Positions 51,492 through 60,438 of a DNA stretch of 64,000 bases are shown one piece after another. The translations under genes and the position numbers were made by a program. The stretch's first letter is position 1. Each line of letters opens with the position of its first letter. Origin of the DNA: Promicromonospora soli (lineage in GTDB: Bacteria; Actinomycetota; Actinomycetes; Actinomycetales; Cellulomonadaceae); contig NZ_BNAS01000004.1 in the NCBI RefSeq assembly GCF_014653785.1, positions 1 to 64,000 on the forward strand, read 5' to 3'. The notes below the pieces were generated by a model, which saw only the letters and a list, made by a program, of their open reading frames with translations, did no database searches and was not told the origin of the DNA.

Positions 51492-52220
51492 TCAGCGCGC
51501 TGCGCCGATCCGTAGCTCCAGCGAGTCGACCCGCGCCGAGATCACCTCGGACGCCGCCAGGCGAGCGTTGACCTGGGCCAGGACCGCATCCAGCCCGGCC
51601 CGGTCCAGGCCCGGGTCCAGAGCGAGCACCACCGCGACCTCCGCCTTGCGGCCCGGCTCGGCGTGCGCCCGCACGACGTGCTGCACCGGCGCGGCGGCAA
51701 CCGTCACCTCGGATGCGACCTCCGGGTCGACGGCCAGGCCGTCCTCGTGCGGCACGAGGGCCGGCCGCCAGGGCTGTCCCTGCGCCAGGGCCCAGACGGC
51801 GGGCCGCGGGACGAGTGCCGTCGAGGGCCCGGCGGGGTCCACGACGATCAGCGCCCAGTTCTCGTTCACCGCCGACAGGGCCGCGCGCGTCGCCTCGACC
51901 GGCACTGGCCGCGCGTCGGCCCGCCAGGCCTGCATGGCCGCCACGGACGTGAAGACCGGCAGCGCGCGGCGGCCGTCCGGCGCCTCCAGCGCCACGACCC
52001 CGGAGGACGCCTCCTTGTCGACGGCCAGCCCGTCCGGGTTCTGCTCGACGACGCCGGCCTCGGCCAGGACCGGCACGAGCACTCGGGTCTCGGCCAGCCG
52101 TGCGACGACGTCGCGCAGCTGGGTGGTGCCAGTGGTGTAGCCGGTCAGCAGGCGCGTCAGCTCGGGGTCAGCCGAACCGTCGTCGCCCGCGAACTGGCTG
52201 GACGGCTGGATCGACTTCAC
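51492..52220 (-). CDS. SseB-family protein
   Basis: A 242-residue protein with the SseB N-terminal fold: [46 protein letters not shown] and a second domain ending [14 protein letters not shown]. SseB-type proteins have no firmly established function in actinobacteria. It starts at an ATG overlapping the priA stop (ATGA) and is the last gene of the his operon, a common actinobacterial arrangement. Confidence 0.88.
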   Translation of the reverse strand: MKSIQPSSQFAGDDGSADPELTRLLTGYTTGTTQLRDVVARLAETRVLVPVLAEAGVVEQNPDGLAVDKEASSGVVALEAPDGRRALPVFTSVAAMQAWRADARPVPVEATRAALSAVNENWALIVVDPAGPSTALVPRPAVWALAQGQPWRPALVPHEDGLAVDPEVASEVTVAAAPVQHVVRAHAEPGRKAEVAVVLALDPGLDRAGLDAVLAQVNARLAASEVISARVDSLELRIGAAR

Positions 52221-53008
52221 TCTGCGACCTCGTCGCCGACCGGCCCAGCGACCTCGTCGCCGACAAGCCCAGCGACCTCGTCGCCCGGCCGTCCGGAGAC
52301 GTCGAGCGCCTCCGGGAGCGTGAACGCGCCCGCGTACAGCGCCTTGCCGACCACGGCGCCCTCGATGGTGCCGAGTGCGCGCAGGGCACGCAGGTCGTCG
52401 AGCGAGGAGATGCCGCCCGAGGCGACGACGTGCGCGGTGGTGCGCGCGGCGACGTCGGACAGCAGGTCCAGGTTGGGGCCGCGCAGCGTGCCGTCCTTGG
52501 TGACGTCCGTGACCACGTAGCGGACGCAGCCCGCCTCGTCGAGGCGCCCGAGCACCTCCCAGAGGTCCCCGCCCTCCTTGGTCCAGCCGCGAGCGGCGAG
52601 CGTGGTGCCGCGCACGTCGAGCCCGACGGCCACGCGGTCGCCGTGCTCGCCGATGACCTTGGCCGTCCAGGCCGGGTCCTCGAGCGCGGCGGTGCCCAGG
52701 TTGACCCGCCGGGCACCGGTGGCGAGCGCGCGCTCAAGCGACTCGTCATCACGGATGCCGCCGGACAGCTCGACCTGCACGTCCAGCTCACCCACCACAC
52801 GCGCGAGCAGCTCCGCGTTCGAGCCTCGCCCGAAGGCGGCGTCCAGGTCCACGAGGTGGACCCACTCCGCGCCGCCGGACTGCCAGTCCAGTGCCGCCGT
52901 GAGCGGGTCGCCGTACGAGGTCTCCGAGCCGGCCTCGCCCTGGACGAGGCGGACGGCCTGGCCATCGGCGACGTCGACGGCGGGCAGGAGCACGAGTCGG
53001 TCGTTCAT
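52217..53008 (-). CDS. priA: Bifunctional HisA/TrpF isomerase (PriA)
   Basis: A 263-residue (beta/alpha)8 barrel. Actinobacterial PriA isomerises both ProFAR (histidine) and PRA (tryptophan). Motifs: [29 protein letters not shown] (catalytic Asp), [27 protein letters not shown] (second catalytic Asp) and [11 protein letters not shown]. The start [13 protein letters not shown] has GGAGA upstream. The C-terminus ends in [22 protein letters not shown] from a tandem repeat, beyond the usual end of the family. Confidence 0.95.
   Translation of the reverse strand: MNDRLVLLPAVDVADGQAVRLVQGEAGSETSYGDPLTAALDWQSGGAEWVHLVDLDAAFGRGSNAELLARVVGELDVQVELSGGIRDDESLERALATGARRVNLGTAALEDPAWTAKVIGEHGDRVAVGLDVRGTTLAARGWTKEGGDLWEVLGRLDEAGCVRYVVTDVTKDGTLRGPNLDLLSDVAARTTAHVVASGGISSLDDLRALRALGTIEGAVVGKALYAGAFTLPEALDVSGRPGDEVAGLVGDEVAGPVGDEVAE
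52224..52288. repeat. 24-bp tandem repeat at the end of priA
   Basis: GCGACCTCGTCGCCGAC recurs at 52224 and 52248, and a third partial copy starts at 52272. It adds three near-identical peptides (GDEVAG) to the C-terminus of PriA. Confidence 0.75.
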
Positions 53009-53140
53009 GTCTCTCCAAGTCTGTCTGTGTATACAAGCCGGGTGCCGGGTTCTCGCCCGGTCAAGTCCCACCGACCTGGCGAGATCCCGGCATCCAGCGG
53101 GTGGCCTGCCGAGCGAGCGACGGGCCGGCCGAGCGAGCGG
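53009..53140. other. hisH-priA spacer with GCCGAGCGAGCG direct repeats
   Basis: The 132-base gap carries three copies of GCCGAGCGA(G/A)CG between about 53107 and 53155, the last running into the end of hisH. It is the only sizeable gap in an otherwise tight operon. Confidence 0.5.
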
Positions 53141-53785
53141 CTAGCCGAGCGAACGCACCCAGTTGTCCAGGAGCTGCGCACCGGCGTCACCCGACTTCTC
53201 GGGGTGGAACTGCGTGGCCGCGAGCGGACCGTCCTCCACCGCCGCGACAAAGCGGCCGCCGTGGTCGGCCCAGGTCACCTTCGGGGGCGTGAAGACCCCG
53301 ACCGCGTTCTCGTCGTGGCCCTTGGTGAACGTCTTGGCGGCGTACGAGTGCACGAAGTAGAAGCGCTCGTCGGCGATCCCGTCGAAGAGGACCGAGCCCT
53401 CGGGCACCTCGACGGGCGACCAGCCCATGTGCGGCACGACGTCCGCCTCCAGCCGCTCGACGACGCCGGGCCACTCGCCGATGCCGTCGGTGCGCTCGCC
53501 GTGCTCGACCCCCGCCTCGAACATGACCTGCATGCCCACACAGATGCCGAGGACCGGACGGTTGCCGGCGAGCCGCCGGCCCACCACCTCGTGCCCGCGT
53601 ACTGCCGTCAGCCCCGCCATGCACGCGGCGAACGCGCCGACGCCGGGGACCACGAGGCCGTCGGCATCCTGCGCGGTTGCCCGGTCGGCGGTCAGCGTCA
53701 CGTCCGCGCCCACCCGCTCGAGGGACCGGACGGCGGAACGGACGTTACCGAAGCCGTAGTCGAGGACGACGACGCGTGCGCCCAC
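53141..53785 (-). CDS. hisH: Imidazole glycerol phosphate synthase, glutaminase subunit
   Basis: A 214-residue class I glutamine amidotransferase feeding ammonia to HisF. Catalytic Cys is in [13 protein letters not shown], with His/Glu in [10 protein letters not shown] and the oxyanion strand VPGVGAF. hisF itself is not in the window. It lies three bases after the unknown gene of the cluster. Confidence 0.96.
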   Translation of the reverse strand: MGARVVVLDYGFGNVRSAVRSLERVGADVTLTADRATAQDADGLVVPGVGAFAACMAGLTAVRGHEVVGRRLAGNRPVLGICVGMQVMFEAGVEHGERTDGIGEWPGVVERLEADVVPHMGWSPVEVPEGSVLFDGIADERFYFVHSYAAKTFTKGHDENAVGVFTPPKVTWADHGGRFVAAVEDGPLAATQFHPEKSGDAGAQLLDNWVRSLG

Positions 53786-53787
53786 GC

Positions 53788-54384
53788 TCAGACCCCGTCC
53801 TTGCTGTCCGGCTCACCCTTGCCCAGGCTCTTCCGGGCCTTGCGCGCGGCGGAGGTCAGCATCCGCACCGCCTTGAACTTGCTGATCGAGGTCGAGCGGA
53901 CCACGCCCTTGAAGTCTGCGACCGTCGCGGCGCCGGTCAGCAGGTCGACCACGGCCTCGGGGGCGCCGCCCAGGACGAGGCCCGGGGCGAGCTCGTCGCC
54001 GCGGACGCCGTCCGCGAACCGGACTGCCGTCATCTGCTCGCCCGTGCGGGTCACCAGGACGAGCGGGACGCCCCGCACGAGCTGCGAGATCGCTGCGGCG
54101 GCCTCCTCGGGCGCGGCGCCCGAGAGGTCCCGCAGGACGGCGACCGCGCCGATCGGGGTGGGCACCGCGTCCAGGTCGAGCTGCGCCAGGGAGCTGGCCG
54201 CCGCGAGCGGCACCGCGCCGGCGATCTGTGTGATGAGCGCGGCGAACTCGGGCTCGCCGCTGCCGGTCAGGGACGACAGGTCGTCCGGGATCTCGAGGTT
54301 CTCGAGGTCGAAGTCGGGCAGGTCGTCGCCGGCCGGCGTGTTGCTGTTGAACCCGTCGTTCTCGGGCCTGGGGCTGTCGGACAT
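53788..54384 (-). CDS. Unknown protein embedded in the his operon
   Basis: A 198-residue protein starting [21 protein letters not shown]. An acidic, disordered N-terminus (1-45) leads to a mixed alpha/beta middle part ([53 protein letters not shown]) and a basic C-terminal helix ([23 protein letters not shown]). No signal or membrane segment and no recognised family. It begins five bases after hisB and ends two bases before hisH, so it is certainly co-transcribed with histidine genes, but a role in histidine synthesis is not implied by sequence. Confidence 0.82.
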   Translation of the reverse strand: MSDSPRPENDGFNSNTPAGDDLPDFDLENLEIPDDLSSLTGSGEPEFAALITQIAGAVPLAAASSLAQLDLDAVPTPIGAVAVLRDLSGAAPEEAAAAISQLVRGVPLVLVTRTGEQMTAVRFADGVRGDELAPGLVLGGAPEAVVDLLTGAATVADFKGVVRSTSISKFKAVRMLTSAARKARKSLGKGEPDSKDGV

Positions 54385-54389
54385 GGCTG

Positions 54390-54989
54390 CTAGAGCGCAC
54401 CCTTCGTGGACGGGATGCCGTTGACCCGGGGGTCCACGGCGACGGCGGCGCGCAAGGCACGCGCCAGCGCCTTGAACTGAGCTTCGACGATGTGGTGCGG
54501 GTCGCGGCCCGCGAGCACCCGCACGTGGAGGCAGATGCCCGCGTGGTGCGCTATCGACTCCAGGACGTGCCGCGTCAGCGACCCCGTGAAGTGACCGCCG
54601 ATGAGGTGGTACTCCTGCCCCGCGGGCTCGCCCTCGTGCACCAGGTACGGCCGGCCCGACACGTCCACGACCGCCTGGGCGAGCGCCTCGTCGAGCGGCA
54701 CGAGCGCATCGCCGAACCGCGAGATGCCGGACTTGTCGCCGAGCGCCTGGCGCAGCGCCTCACCGATGCTGATGGCGACGTCCTCCACCGTGTGGTGCAC
54801 GTCGATGTGGGTGTCGCCGGTCGCCTGCACGGTGAGGTCGATCAGCGAGTGCTTGCCGAGCGCCGTGAGCATGTGGTCGTAGAACGGCACGCTCGTGCTG
54901 ATCTCGGTGCGGCCGGTGCCGTCGAGGTCGAGCTCGACCAGCACCTTCGACTCGGACGTGGCGCGCTCCACGCGTGCTGTCCTGCTCAT
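54390..54989 (-). CDS. hisB: Imidazoleglycerol-phosphate dehydratase
   Basis: A 199-residue manganese enzyme of histidine synthesis. Metal motifs are clear: [25 protein letters not shown] and [12 protein letters not shown] with [12 protein letters not shown]. Length is that of the monofunctional enzyme. ATG 54989 overlaps the hisC stop. Confidence 0.97.
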   Translation of the reverse strand: MSRTARVERATSESKVLVELDLDGTGRTEISTSVPFYDHMLTALGKHSLIDLTVQATGDTHIDVHHTVEDVAISIGEALRQALGDKSGISRFGDALVPLDEALAQAVVDVSGRPYLVHEGEPAGQEYHLIGGHFTGSLTRHVLESIAHHAGICLHVRVLAGRDPHHIVEAQFKALARALRAAVAVDPRVNGIPSTKGAL

Positions 54990-56161
54990 GCCTGTTCCTC
55001 CAGGACCTCGGTGAGCGCCGCGCGGAACGCGGCCATCTCGGCGGACGTGCCGATCGACACGCGCAGCCAGCCGTCGGGGCCGGTCTCGCGGATCAGGACC
55101 CCACGGTCCAGGAGACCCTGCCATACGGCGTGCCGATCGCCGAAGGTACCGAACAGCACGAAGTTGGCGTCGGTCTCCGCGACGTCGAACGGGAGGCCGT
55201 CCGGGAGCCGCTGCTCGCGCAGCCAGGCGACCGTCGAGTCGCGCTCGGCGCGCAGCGTGGCCACCTTGGCCATCAGCGACTCGCGGTGGCGCAGCGCGGC
55301 GCCGGCCGCGGCCTGCGTGATGGCGCTCAGATGGTACGGCAGGCGCACGATCCGCAGCGCGTCCACGAAGGCGCTCGACGCCACCAGGTAGCCCAGCCGG
55401 GCGCCGGCCGCGGCGAACGCCTTGGACATGGTGCGTGTGACGGCCAGGTTCGGGTACTGGGCCAGCAGCGCCACCGCCGACGGCGTACCGGGGCGCCGGA
55501 ACTCCGCGTACGCCTCGTCGACCACGACGACGGGGTGCGCGCCGTCGATGTCTACGGCGAGCGCGGCCTCGCAGACCGCCTCGATCGTGGCCGTCGGCAG
55601 CGCGGTACCGGTCGGGTTGTTGGGGCTGGCCAGCAGGATCACCGACGGGCCGACCCTGCGGATCGTCTCGGCGGCGTAGGCCGGGTCCAGCGTGAAGTCG
55701 TCCTCCCGGCGGCCGACGACCCAGCTCGTGTGCGTGTCGCGCGCGTACTCCGGGTACATCGAATAGGTCGGTGCGAACGACAGGGCCGCCCGCCCGGGGC
55801 CGCCGAAAGCCTGCAGCACGTGCAGCATGACCTCGTTCGACCCGTTCGCCGCCCAGACGTCCAGGTGCTCCAGGTGGACGCCGGTCTCCATCTCGAGATA
55901 GTCCGCCAGGTCCTGGCGCAGGGCCGTGGCTTCGCGGTCCGGGTACCGGTTCATCCCGCGGGCGGCGCGCGCCACCTCCTCTGCGATGGTCGCTACGACG
56001 TCCTCGCTGGGCGGGTACGGGTTCTCGTTGACGTTCAGCAGCACCGGGACGTCGAGCTGCGGCGCGCCGTACGGCTTCTCGCCGGCCAGCTCGGGCCGCA
56101 GCGGCAGGCGCGCCGAGGCGCTGTCCTTCGCGCTCTGCTGGTCGACGGCGTGGGTCATCAC
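54986..56161 (-). CDS. hisC: Histidinol-phosphate aminotransferase
   Basis: A 391-residue class II PLP aminotransferase. Motifs: [58 protein letters not shown] and the Schiff-base lysine in [17 protein letters not shown]. The GTG at 56161, directly before an ATG, has TAGACT six bases upstream and fits a leaderless mRNA, so I used it. hisC heads the minus-strand his operon here; hisD, normally in front of it, lies 6.4 kb away on the other strand. Confidence 0.96.
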   Translation of the reverse strand: MMTHAVDQQSAKDSASARLPLRPELAGEKPYGAPQLDVPVLLNVNENPYPPSEDVVATIAEEVARAARGMNRYPDREATALRQDLADYLEMETGVHLEHLDVWAANGSNEVMLHVLQAFGGPGRAALSFAPTYSMYPEYARDTHTSWVVGRREDDFTLDPAYAAETIRRVGPSVILLASPNNPTGTALPTATIEAVCEAALAVDIDGAHPVVVVDEAYAEFRRPGTPSAVALLAQYPNLAVTRTMSKAFAAAGARLGYLVASSAFVDALRIVRLPYHLSAITQAAAGAALRHRESLMAKVATLRAERDSTVAWLREQRLPDGLPFDVAETDANFVLFGTFGDRHAVWQGLLDRGVLIRETGPDGWLRVSIGTSAEMAAFRAALTEVLEEQA

Positions 56162-56167
56162 GAGGCC

Positions 56168-56173
56168 AGTCTA
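56168..56173 (-). promoter_or_regulatory. Candidate -10 box (TAGACT) of hisC
   Basis: Minus-strand TAGACT, six bases, GTG at 56161. The same TAGACT-GGCC(T/G)C-GTG string stands in front of hisD (62522-62536), suggesting the two promoters derive from one. Confidence 0.6.
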
Positions 56174-56228
56174 CGAACCGTGCGACACCGACCTGGTGCG
56201 CGTCCGCCCACCGGGCGAGTGGGCCCGG

Positions 56229-58769
56229 TCACCGTACGCCCAGCACGAACGGGTACACCGCGGCCGCACCGGCCTGGCGGAGCAGCCGGGCGGCGACCGT
56301 GAGGGTCCAGCCGGAGTCGGTGTAGTCGTCCACCAGCAGGACGGACCGGCCCGGGAGCCCGCGGAGCGCGCCGTCGCCGAGCTGCAGCTGCAGGCGGCGG
56401 GCAACTCCCGCGAGCCGCATGGCCGAGTTGAGGTCGTGCCGGCCGGGCTCCTCCTGCCCGGCGACCGGGCCGATCGCCCCGATCATCGGGACGCCCAGGT
56501 ACTTCGCCAGCCCGGTGGCCAGGTGGAACGACAGCTTGGGCCGGGTGATCGAGCGGACCGCCACGACCGCCTCGACGACCAGCGGGCCGGGCTCGGCTTC
56601 GCCTGCAGCACCGTCACCGGTCTCGCCGTCGACGGTCTCGCCGTCGATCGCCTCGCCGGAGCCGGCGGCCGGGCGCAGCGCGGACCACTCGTCCAGCACG
56701 CGCGCGGCGGCCCGGCGCAGCGGCACGGGCAGCTCGCCGTCGGGCGCGCCAGGGGCGAGCAGGTCGCGCAGCGGACCGGACCAGCCGAGGCCGTCGAGGC
56801 GGGCGACGGCCCGCCCCGGCTCGGCCAGCTCGGCGGGCGGGATCTTGCCCTTGAGGTCCAGGCCGATGGATGCCAGGCCGGTGGGCCACATCTTGCGCGA
56901 CTCGACCTCGACACCCGGCCGGTCCATCTCGGCGCGGGCGGCGGCGACGGCCTCGGCGTCCGGCGGCTCGGGCAGGTCCATGGCACCGCATCGGTCGCAG
57001 CGGCCACACTCCCAACCCGGATCGAGGTCCGGGTCGTCGAGCTGCGCCCGCAGGTACGCCATGCGGCAGCCCTGGGTGCCCACGTAGTCGACCATCGCCT
57101 GCTGCTCGGCGGCCCGGGTCGCGGCGACCCGCGCGTACCGCTCGGCGTCGTACGACCACTCCTGCCCGGTGGCCTCCCAGCCGCCGCGCACCCGCCGCAC
57201 CGCGCCGTCGACGTCGAGCACCTTGAGCATGGTCTCCAGGCGGGAGCGGCGCAGGTCCACCTGCGTCTCCAGCACCGCCGTCGACATGGTGCCGCCGCTG
57301 CCCAGCGCTTCGAGCGTGGCCCGCACCTGCCCCTCGGCCGGGAACGCCTGCTCGCCGAACCAGTCCCAGATCGCCTTGTCCTCCGCGCCGGGGAGCAGCA
57401 CCACCAGCGCCTGGTCGACACCACGACCCGCACGACCCACCTGCTGGTAGTACGCGATGGGTGAGGACGGCGCGCCCAGGTGCACCACGAACGCCAGGTC
57501 GGGCTTGTCGAAGCCCATCCCCAGCGCGGACGTCGCGACCAGCGCCTTGACGTCGTTGTTCTTGAGGTCGGCCTCGAGCTGCTCGCGCTGCGCCGGCTCG
57601 GTCCGGCCGGTGTACGCGGCGACCGCGAGCCCGTAGCCGCGGAGCTGCTCGGCGACCTGCTCCGCTGCCGACACGGTGAGGCAGTAGACGATGCCGGAGC
57701 CGTCGATGTCCTGCAGCGCCTCGGCCAGCCACGCGACCCGGGTGGGCTGGTCGCCGAGCTCGAGCACCGCCAGGTGCAGCGACTCGCGGTCGAGGCCGCC
57801 GCGGAGCACCAGAACGTCCTCGCTGCCTGCGCCTTCGCCGTGCACGGCGAGCTGCTCGGCCACGTCCTCGGTGACGCGTTCGTTGGCGGTCGCCGTCGTG
57901 GCGAGCACCGGGATGCCGGGCGGCAGGTCGGCCAGGAGCGTACGGATGCGCCGGTAGTCGGGGCGGAAGTCGTGGCCCCAGTCGGAGATGCAGTGCGCCT
58001 CGTCGATGACGACGAGGCCGGCGTCTGCCGCCAGGCGCGGCAGCACCTCGTCCCGGAAGCCCGGGTTGTTCAGGCGTTCGGGCGAGCACAGCAGCACGTC
58101 CACCTCACCGCGGGCGATCGACGCGTGCACCTCGTCCCACTCGGTCATGTTGGCCGAGTTGATGGTCACCGCGCGGATGCCCGCGCGGGAGGCCGCCGCG
58201 ATCTGGTCGCGCATGAGCGCCAGCAGAGGCGACACGATCACCGTGGGGCCCGCGCCCCGAGCCCGCAGCAGCTTGGTCGCCACGAAGTACACCGCCGACT
58301 TGCCCCACCCGGTGCGCTGCACCACGAGCGCCCGACGGTGGAAGGCGGCGAGCGCCTCGATGGCGGTCCACTGGTCGTCGCGCAGCCGCGCGTCGTCGCG
58401 GCCCACCAGCTCGCGCAGCGCGGTCTCGGCCTCTTCGCGCAGGGAATTGCCGGGAGTCGCGGCCGGAACCGGCCGGGCGGCCCGTTCCGGTGCCCCGACC
58501 GCCTCGTCCTCCTCGACTTCCAGCGCCGGCTTTGATGCGGGCGCCGGGGCAGGGGCCGGGGCCGGCGGCGCGGCGGCTGCCGCTGCGGCCGCCGCCGCAG
58601 CGCCGTCGTCCAGCAGGCCGCGCAACATCTGCAGCTTGGCGGCCTGCGCCTCGGGCGTGTTCCGTGCGGACGGCGGCGGCGCCGGCTCGCCGACGTCGGT
58701 CAGGAACGCTGCGTCGTCGGGTGGCTCCTCCACGTTGAAGGGCAGATCTGCGAAGGGGTCCTTGGTCAC
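56229..58769 (-). CDS. RecQ-type DNA helicase fused to a C-terminal phosphoribosyltransferase-like domain
   Basis: An 846-residue superfamily 2 helicase. Residues 1-110 are low-complexity with an Ala run and Pro-Ala repeats. The helicase has a variant Walker A, QRTGWGKS (151-158, usually TGGGKS), VIDEAHCISDWGHDF (DEAH 256-259) and YYQQVGRAGRG. A four-cysteine-like ECGRCDRCGAMDL segment may bind zinc. The last about 130 residues contain VLLVDDYTDSGWT (about 810-822), the PRPP-binding motif of type I phosphoribosyltransferases such as ComF, with SITRPKLSFHL before it. HRDC is absent. The GTG at 58769 follows TAGGAT by seven bases; an ATG at 58826 is the alternative. Confidence 0.9.
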   Translation of the reverse strand: MTKDPFADLPFNVEEPPDDAAFLTDVGEPAPPPSARNTPEAQAAKLQMLRGLLDDGAAAAAAAAAAAPPAPAPAPAPASKPALEVEEDEAVGAPERAARPVPAATPGNSLREEAETALRELVGRDDARLRDDQWTAIEALAAFHRRALVVQRTGWGKSAVYFVATKLLRARGAGPTVIVSPLLALMRDQIAAASRAGIRAVTINSANMTEWDEVHASIARGEVDVLLCSPERLNNPGFRDEVLPRLAADAGLVVIDEAHCISDWGHDFRPDYRRIRTLLADLPPGIPVLATTATANERVTEDVAEQLAVHGEGAGSEDVLVLRGGLDRESLHLAVLELGDQPTRVAWLAEALQDIDGSGIVYCLTVSAAEQVAEQLRGYGLAVAAYTGRTEPAQREQLEADLKNNDVKALVATSALGMGFDKPDLAFVVHLGAPSSPIAYYQQVGRAGRGVDQALVVLLPGAEDKAIWDWFGEQAFPAEGQVRATLEALGSGGTMSTAVLETQVDLRRSRLETMLKVLDVDGAVRRVRGGWEATGQEWSYDAERYARVAATRAAEQQAMVDYVGTQGCRMAYLRAQLDDPDLDPGWECGRCDRCGAMDLPEPPDAEAVAAARAEMDRPGVEVESRKMWPTGLASIGLDLKGKIPPAELAEPGRAVARLDGLGWSGPLRDLLAPGAPDGELPVPLRRAAARVLDEWSALRPAAGSGEAIDGETVDGETGDGAAGEAEPGPLVVEAVVAVRSITRPKLSFHLATGLAKYLGVPMIGAIGPVAGQEEPGRHDLNSAMRLAGVARRLQLQLGDGALRGLPGRSVLLVDDYTDSGWTLTVAARLLRQAGAAAVYPFVLGVR

Positions 58770-58776
58770 GTCAACG

Positions 58777-58782
58777 ATCCTA
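58777..58782 (-). promoter_or_regulatory. Candidate -10 box (TAGGAT) of the recQ-type gene
   Basis: Minus-strand TAGGAT, then CGTTGAC, then the GTG at 58769. Confidence 0.55.
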
Positions 58783-58836
58783 GGAGCAGCCACCGACAAC
58801 GCGAGCGGGTTATCCACAGCCCGCACGTCGGATGCC

Positions 58837-58842
58837 TAGAAT
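58837..58842 (+). promoter_or_regulatory. Candidate -10 box (TAGAAT) of the methyltransferase gene
   Basis: TAGAAT, then CCGGCTG, then the GTG at 58850. It is back to back with the recQ-type promoter 55 bases away. Confidence 0.55.
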
Positions 58843-58849
58843 CCGGCTG

Positions 58850-59539
58850 GTGAACCCCACGACGGACGAGCCGGACCCGCAGGTGGACCAGGAGACGCGC
58901 CGCGCGAACTTCGTGACCTACTACGACGCCGAGTCCGCGGACCGGGCCGAGCGGCCCATTCCGGAGTGGCGCACGGCCGCACGCCAAGAGTTCCTCGCCC
59001 GGCTCGCGAACGAGCAGCGCCGCACGGTGCTGGAGGTCGGTTGCGGCCCGGGCCATGACGGCAGGGCGATCACCGCCGCCGGCTTCACGTACGCCGGCGC
59101 GGACCTCTCCCCCGGAATGGTGGCGGTGGCACGCGCAACGGGCCTGGACGTGCGGGTCGCGTCAGCGACCGACCTGCCGTTCGACGACCACAGTTTCGAC
59201 GCCGCATGGTCCATGAGCACCCTGATGCATCTGGACGACGCCGAGCTGGACCGGGCGCTGAACGAGATCGCCCGCGTGCTGGTTCCGGGCGGGCTCGTCG
59301 CGATCGGGATGTGGGGCGCGCGTGAGCTGACGGTCGGGCACGCGGCCGAGCTGGGCCAGGACTACGGTCCGCCCCGCTACTTCCACCGCCGCACGGACGC
59401 GGACGTCCGCGAGCGCCTCGGCGCGCACGGCACCATCGAGAGCTGGTGGACGCGTCCGAGCAGCCCAGGCAGCAGCCACCACTACCAGTACGCGGTGGTG
59501 CGTACCTCCAGATGTGCTCACGACCCCCGGACTGCGTGA
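58850..59539 (+). CDS. Class I SAM-dependent methyltransferase
   Basis: A 229-residue methyltransferase of the Methyltransf_11 type. Motif I is VLEVGCGPGHDGRAI, followed by GADLSPGMVAVARA, the acidic loop ATDLPFDDHSFDAAWSMSTLMHL and IARVLVPGGLVAIGMWG. The substrate is unknown. I chose the GTG at 58850 from the leaderless promoter; an ATG at 58832 would add six residues and start inside the promoter. It is divergent from the RecQ-type gene. Confidence 0.88.
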   Translation: MNPTTDEPDPQVDQETRRANFVTYYDAESADRAERPIPEWRTAARQEFLARLANEQRRTVLEVGCGPGHDGRAITAAGFTYAGADLSPGMVAVARATGLDVRVASATDLPFDDHSFDAAWSMSTLMHLDDAELDRALNEIARVLVPGGLVAIGMWGARELTVGHAAELGQDYGPPRYFHRRTDADVRERLGAHGTIESWWTRPSSPGSSHHYQYAVVRTSRCAHDPRTA

Positions 59540-60438
59540 GTGGTGCCCTCGGAGACTGCCCGGAGCTTGTCCGGGTTGGCCACGTTGTGGATCGTGGTGA
59601 TGAGGCCGTCGCTGTCGAAGTCGAACGTCACCGTCGCGATCACGCGGCCTGCTCCGCGAAAGAGCATGCCCGGCCCGCCGTTGATCTCGACGAGCTCGGC
59701 GTTCATGTCGGCGGGCTCGACGCCCTGATAGGTCACCGTTCCGATCCTCGCGAACCAGGCCCCCACCGTGTCCGCACCGACCACCGGGCGCAGTGCCTGA
59801 CGAACCTTGCCACCGCCGTCGGTCCACAGGGTGACGTCCGGGGAGAGCAGCTCCATCAGGGCATTGACGTCCCCGCCTGTCGCGGCCGCGAAGAACCGCT
59901 CGGTGGCCTGACGCTGCCGCGACCGGTCGGCGGCAAAGCGCGGCCGCCGGGCCCGCACGTGCTCGCGGGCCCGGTGCCCGGCCTGCCGGACGGCGGTCTC
60001 GGACCGTTCCACCGCCTCGGCGATCTCGGCGTAGCTGAAGTCGAATACCTCTCGCAGCACGAACACCGCGCGCTCCAGCGGGCTGAGCGTCTCCAGCACC
60101 ACCAGCATCGCCATCGACACCGACTCGGCGTCCGTCACTGCCTCGGCGGCATCCGTGCCCGTGACTATCGGTTCTGGAAGCCACCGCCCCACGTAGGTCT
60201 CCCGCTTGTGCCGAGCAGATCGCAGGCGTTCGAGCGCAAGGTTGGACACGATCCTCGCCAGGTACGCCTTGGGATCGGCCACCTGCGAGCGGTCGGCGGC
60301 CGACCACTTGATCCAGGCGTCCTGGACCACGTCCTCGGCATCCGCCGCGGAGCCGAGAAATCGGTACGCCACCGCGAACAGCAGGTTCCGATGATGCTGG
60401 AACACCTGCTGGTCGGGGTCCGCAGGAAGACGGTTCAC
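59518..60438 (-). CDS. sigJ: ECF41-type RNA polymerase sigma factor (SigJ-like)
   Basis: A 306-residue sigma factor. Region 2 (FQHHRNLLFAVAYRFLGSAADAEDVVQDAWIKW) and region 4 (LSPLERAVFVLREVFDFSYAEIAEAVERSETAVRQ) are followed by a SnoaL-like C-terminal domain with WTDGGGKVRQALRPVVG. The DGGGK motif marks the ECF41 group, in which the extension replaces an anti-sigma factor. The GTG at 60438 overlaps the stop of the FAD oxidoreductase gene. ECF41 factors are typically linked to an oxidoreductase, epimerase or decarboxylase gene, matching this pair. Confidence 0.92.
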   Translation of the reverse strand: MNRLPADPDQQVFQHHRNLLFAVAYRFLGSAADAEDVVQDAWIKWSAADRSQVADPKAYLARIVSNLALERLRSARHKRETYVGRWLPEPIVTGTDAAEAVTDAESVSMAMLVVLETLSPLERAVFVLREVFDFSYAEIAEAVERSETAVRQAGHRAREHVRARRPRFAADRSRQRQATERFFAAATGGDVNALMELLSPDVTLWTDGGGKVRQALRPVVGADTVGAWFARIGTVTYQGVEPADMNAELVEINGGPGMLFRGAGRVIATVTFDFDSDGLITTIHNVANPDKLRAVSEGTTHAVRGS

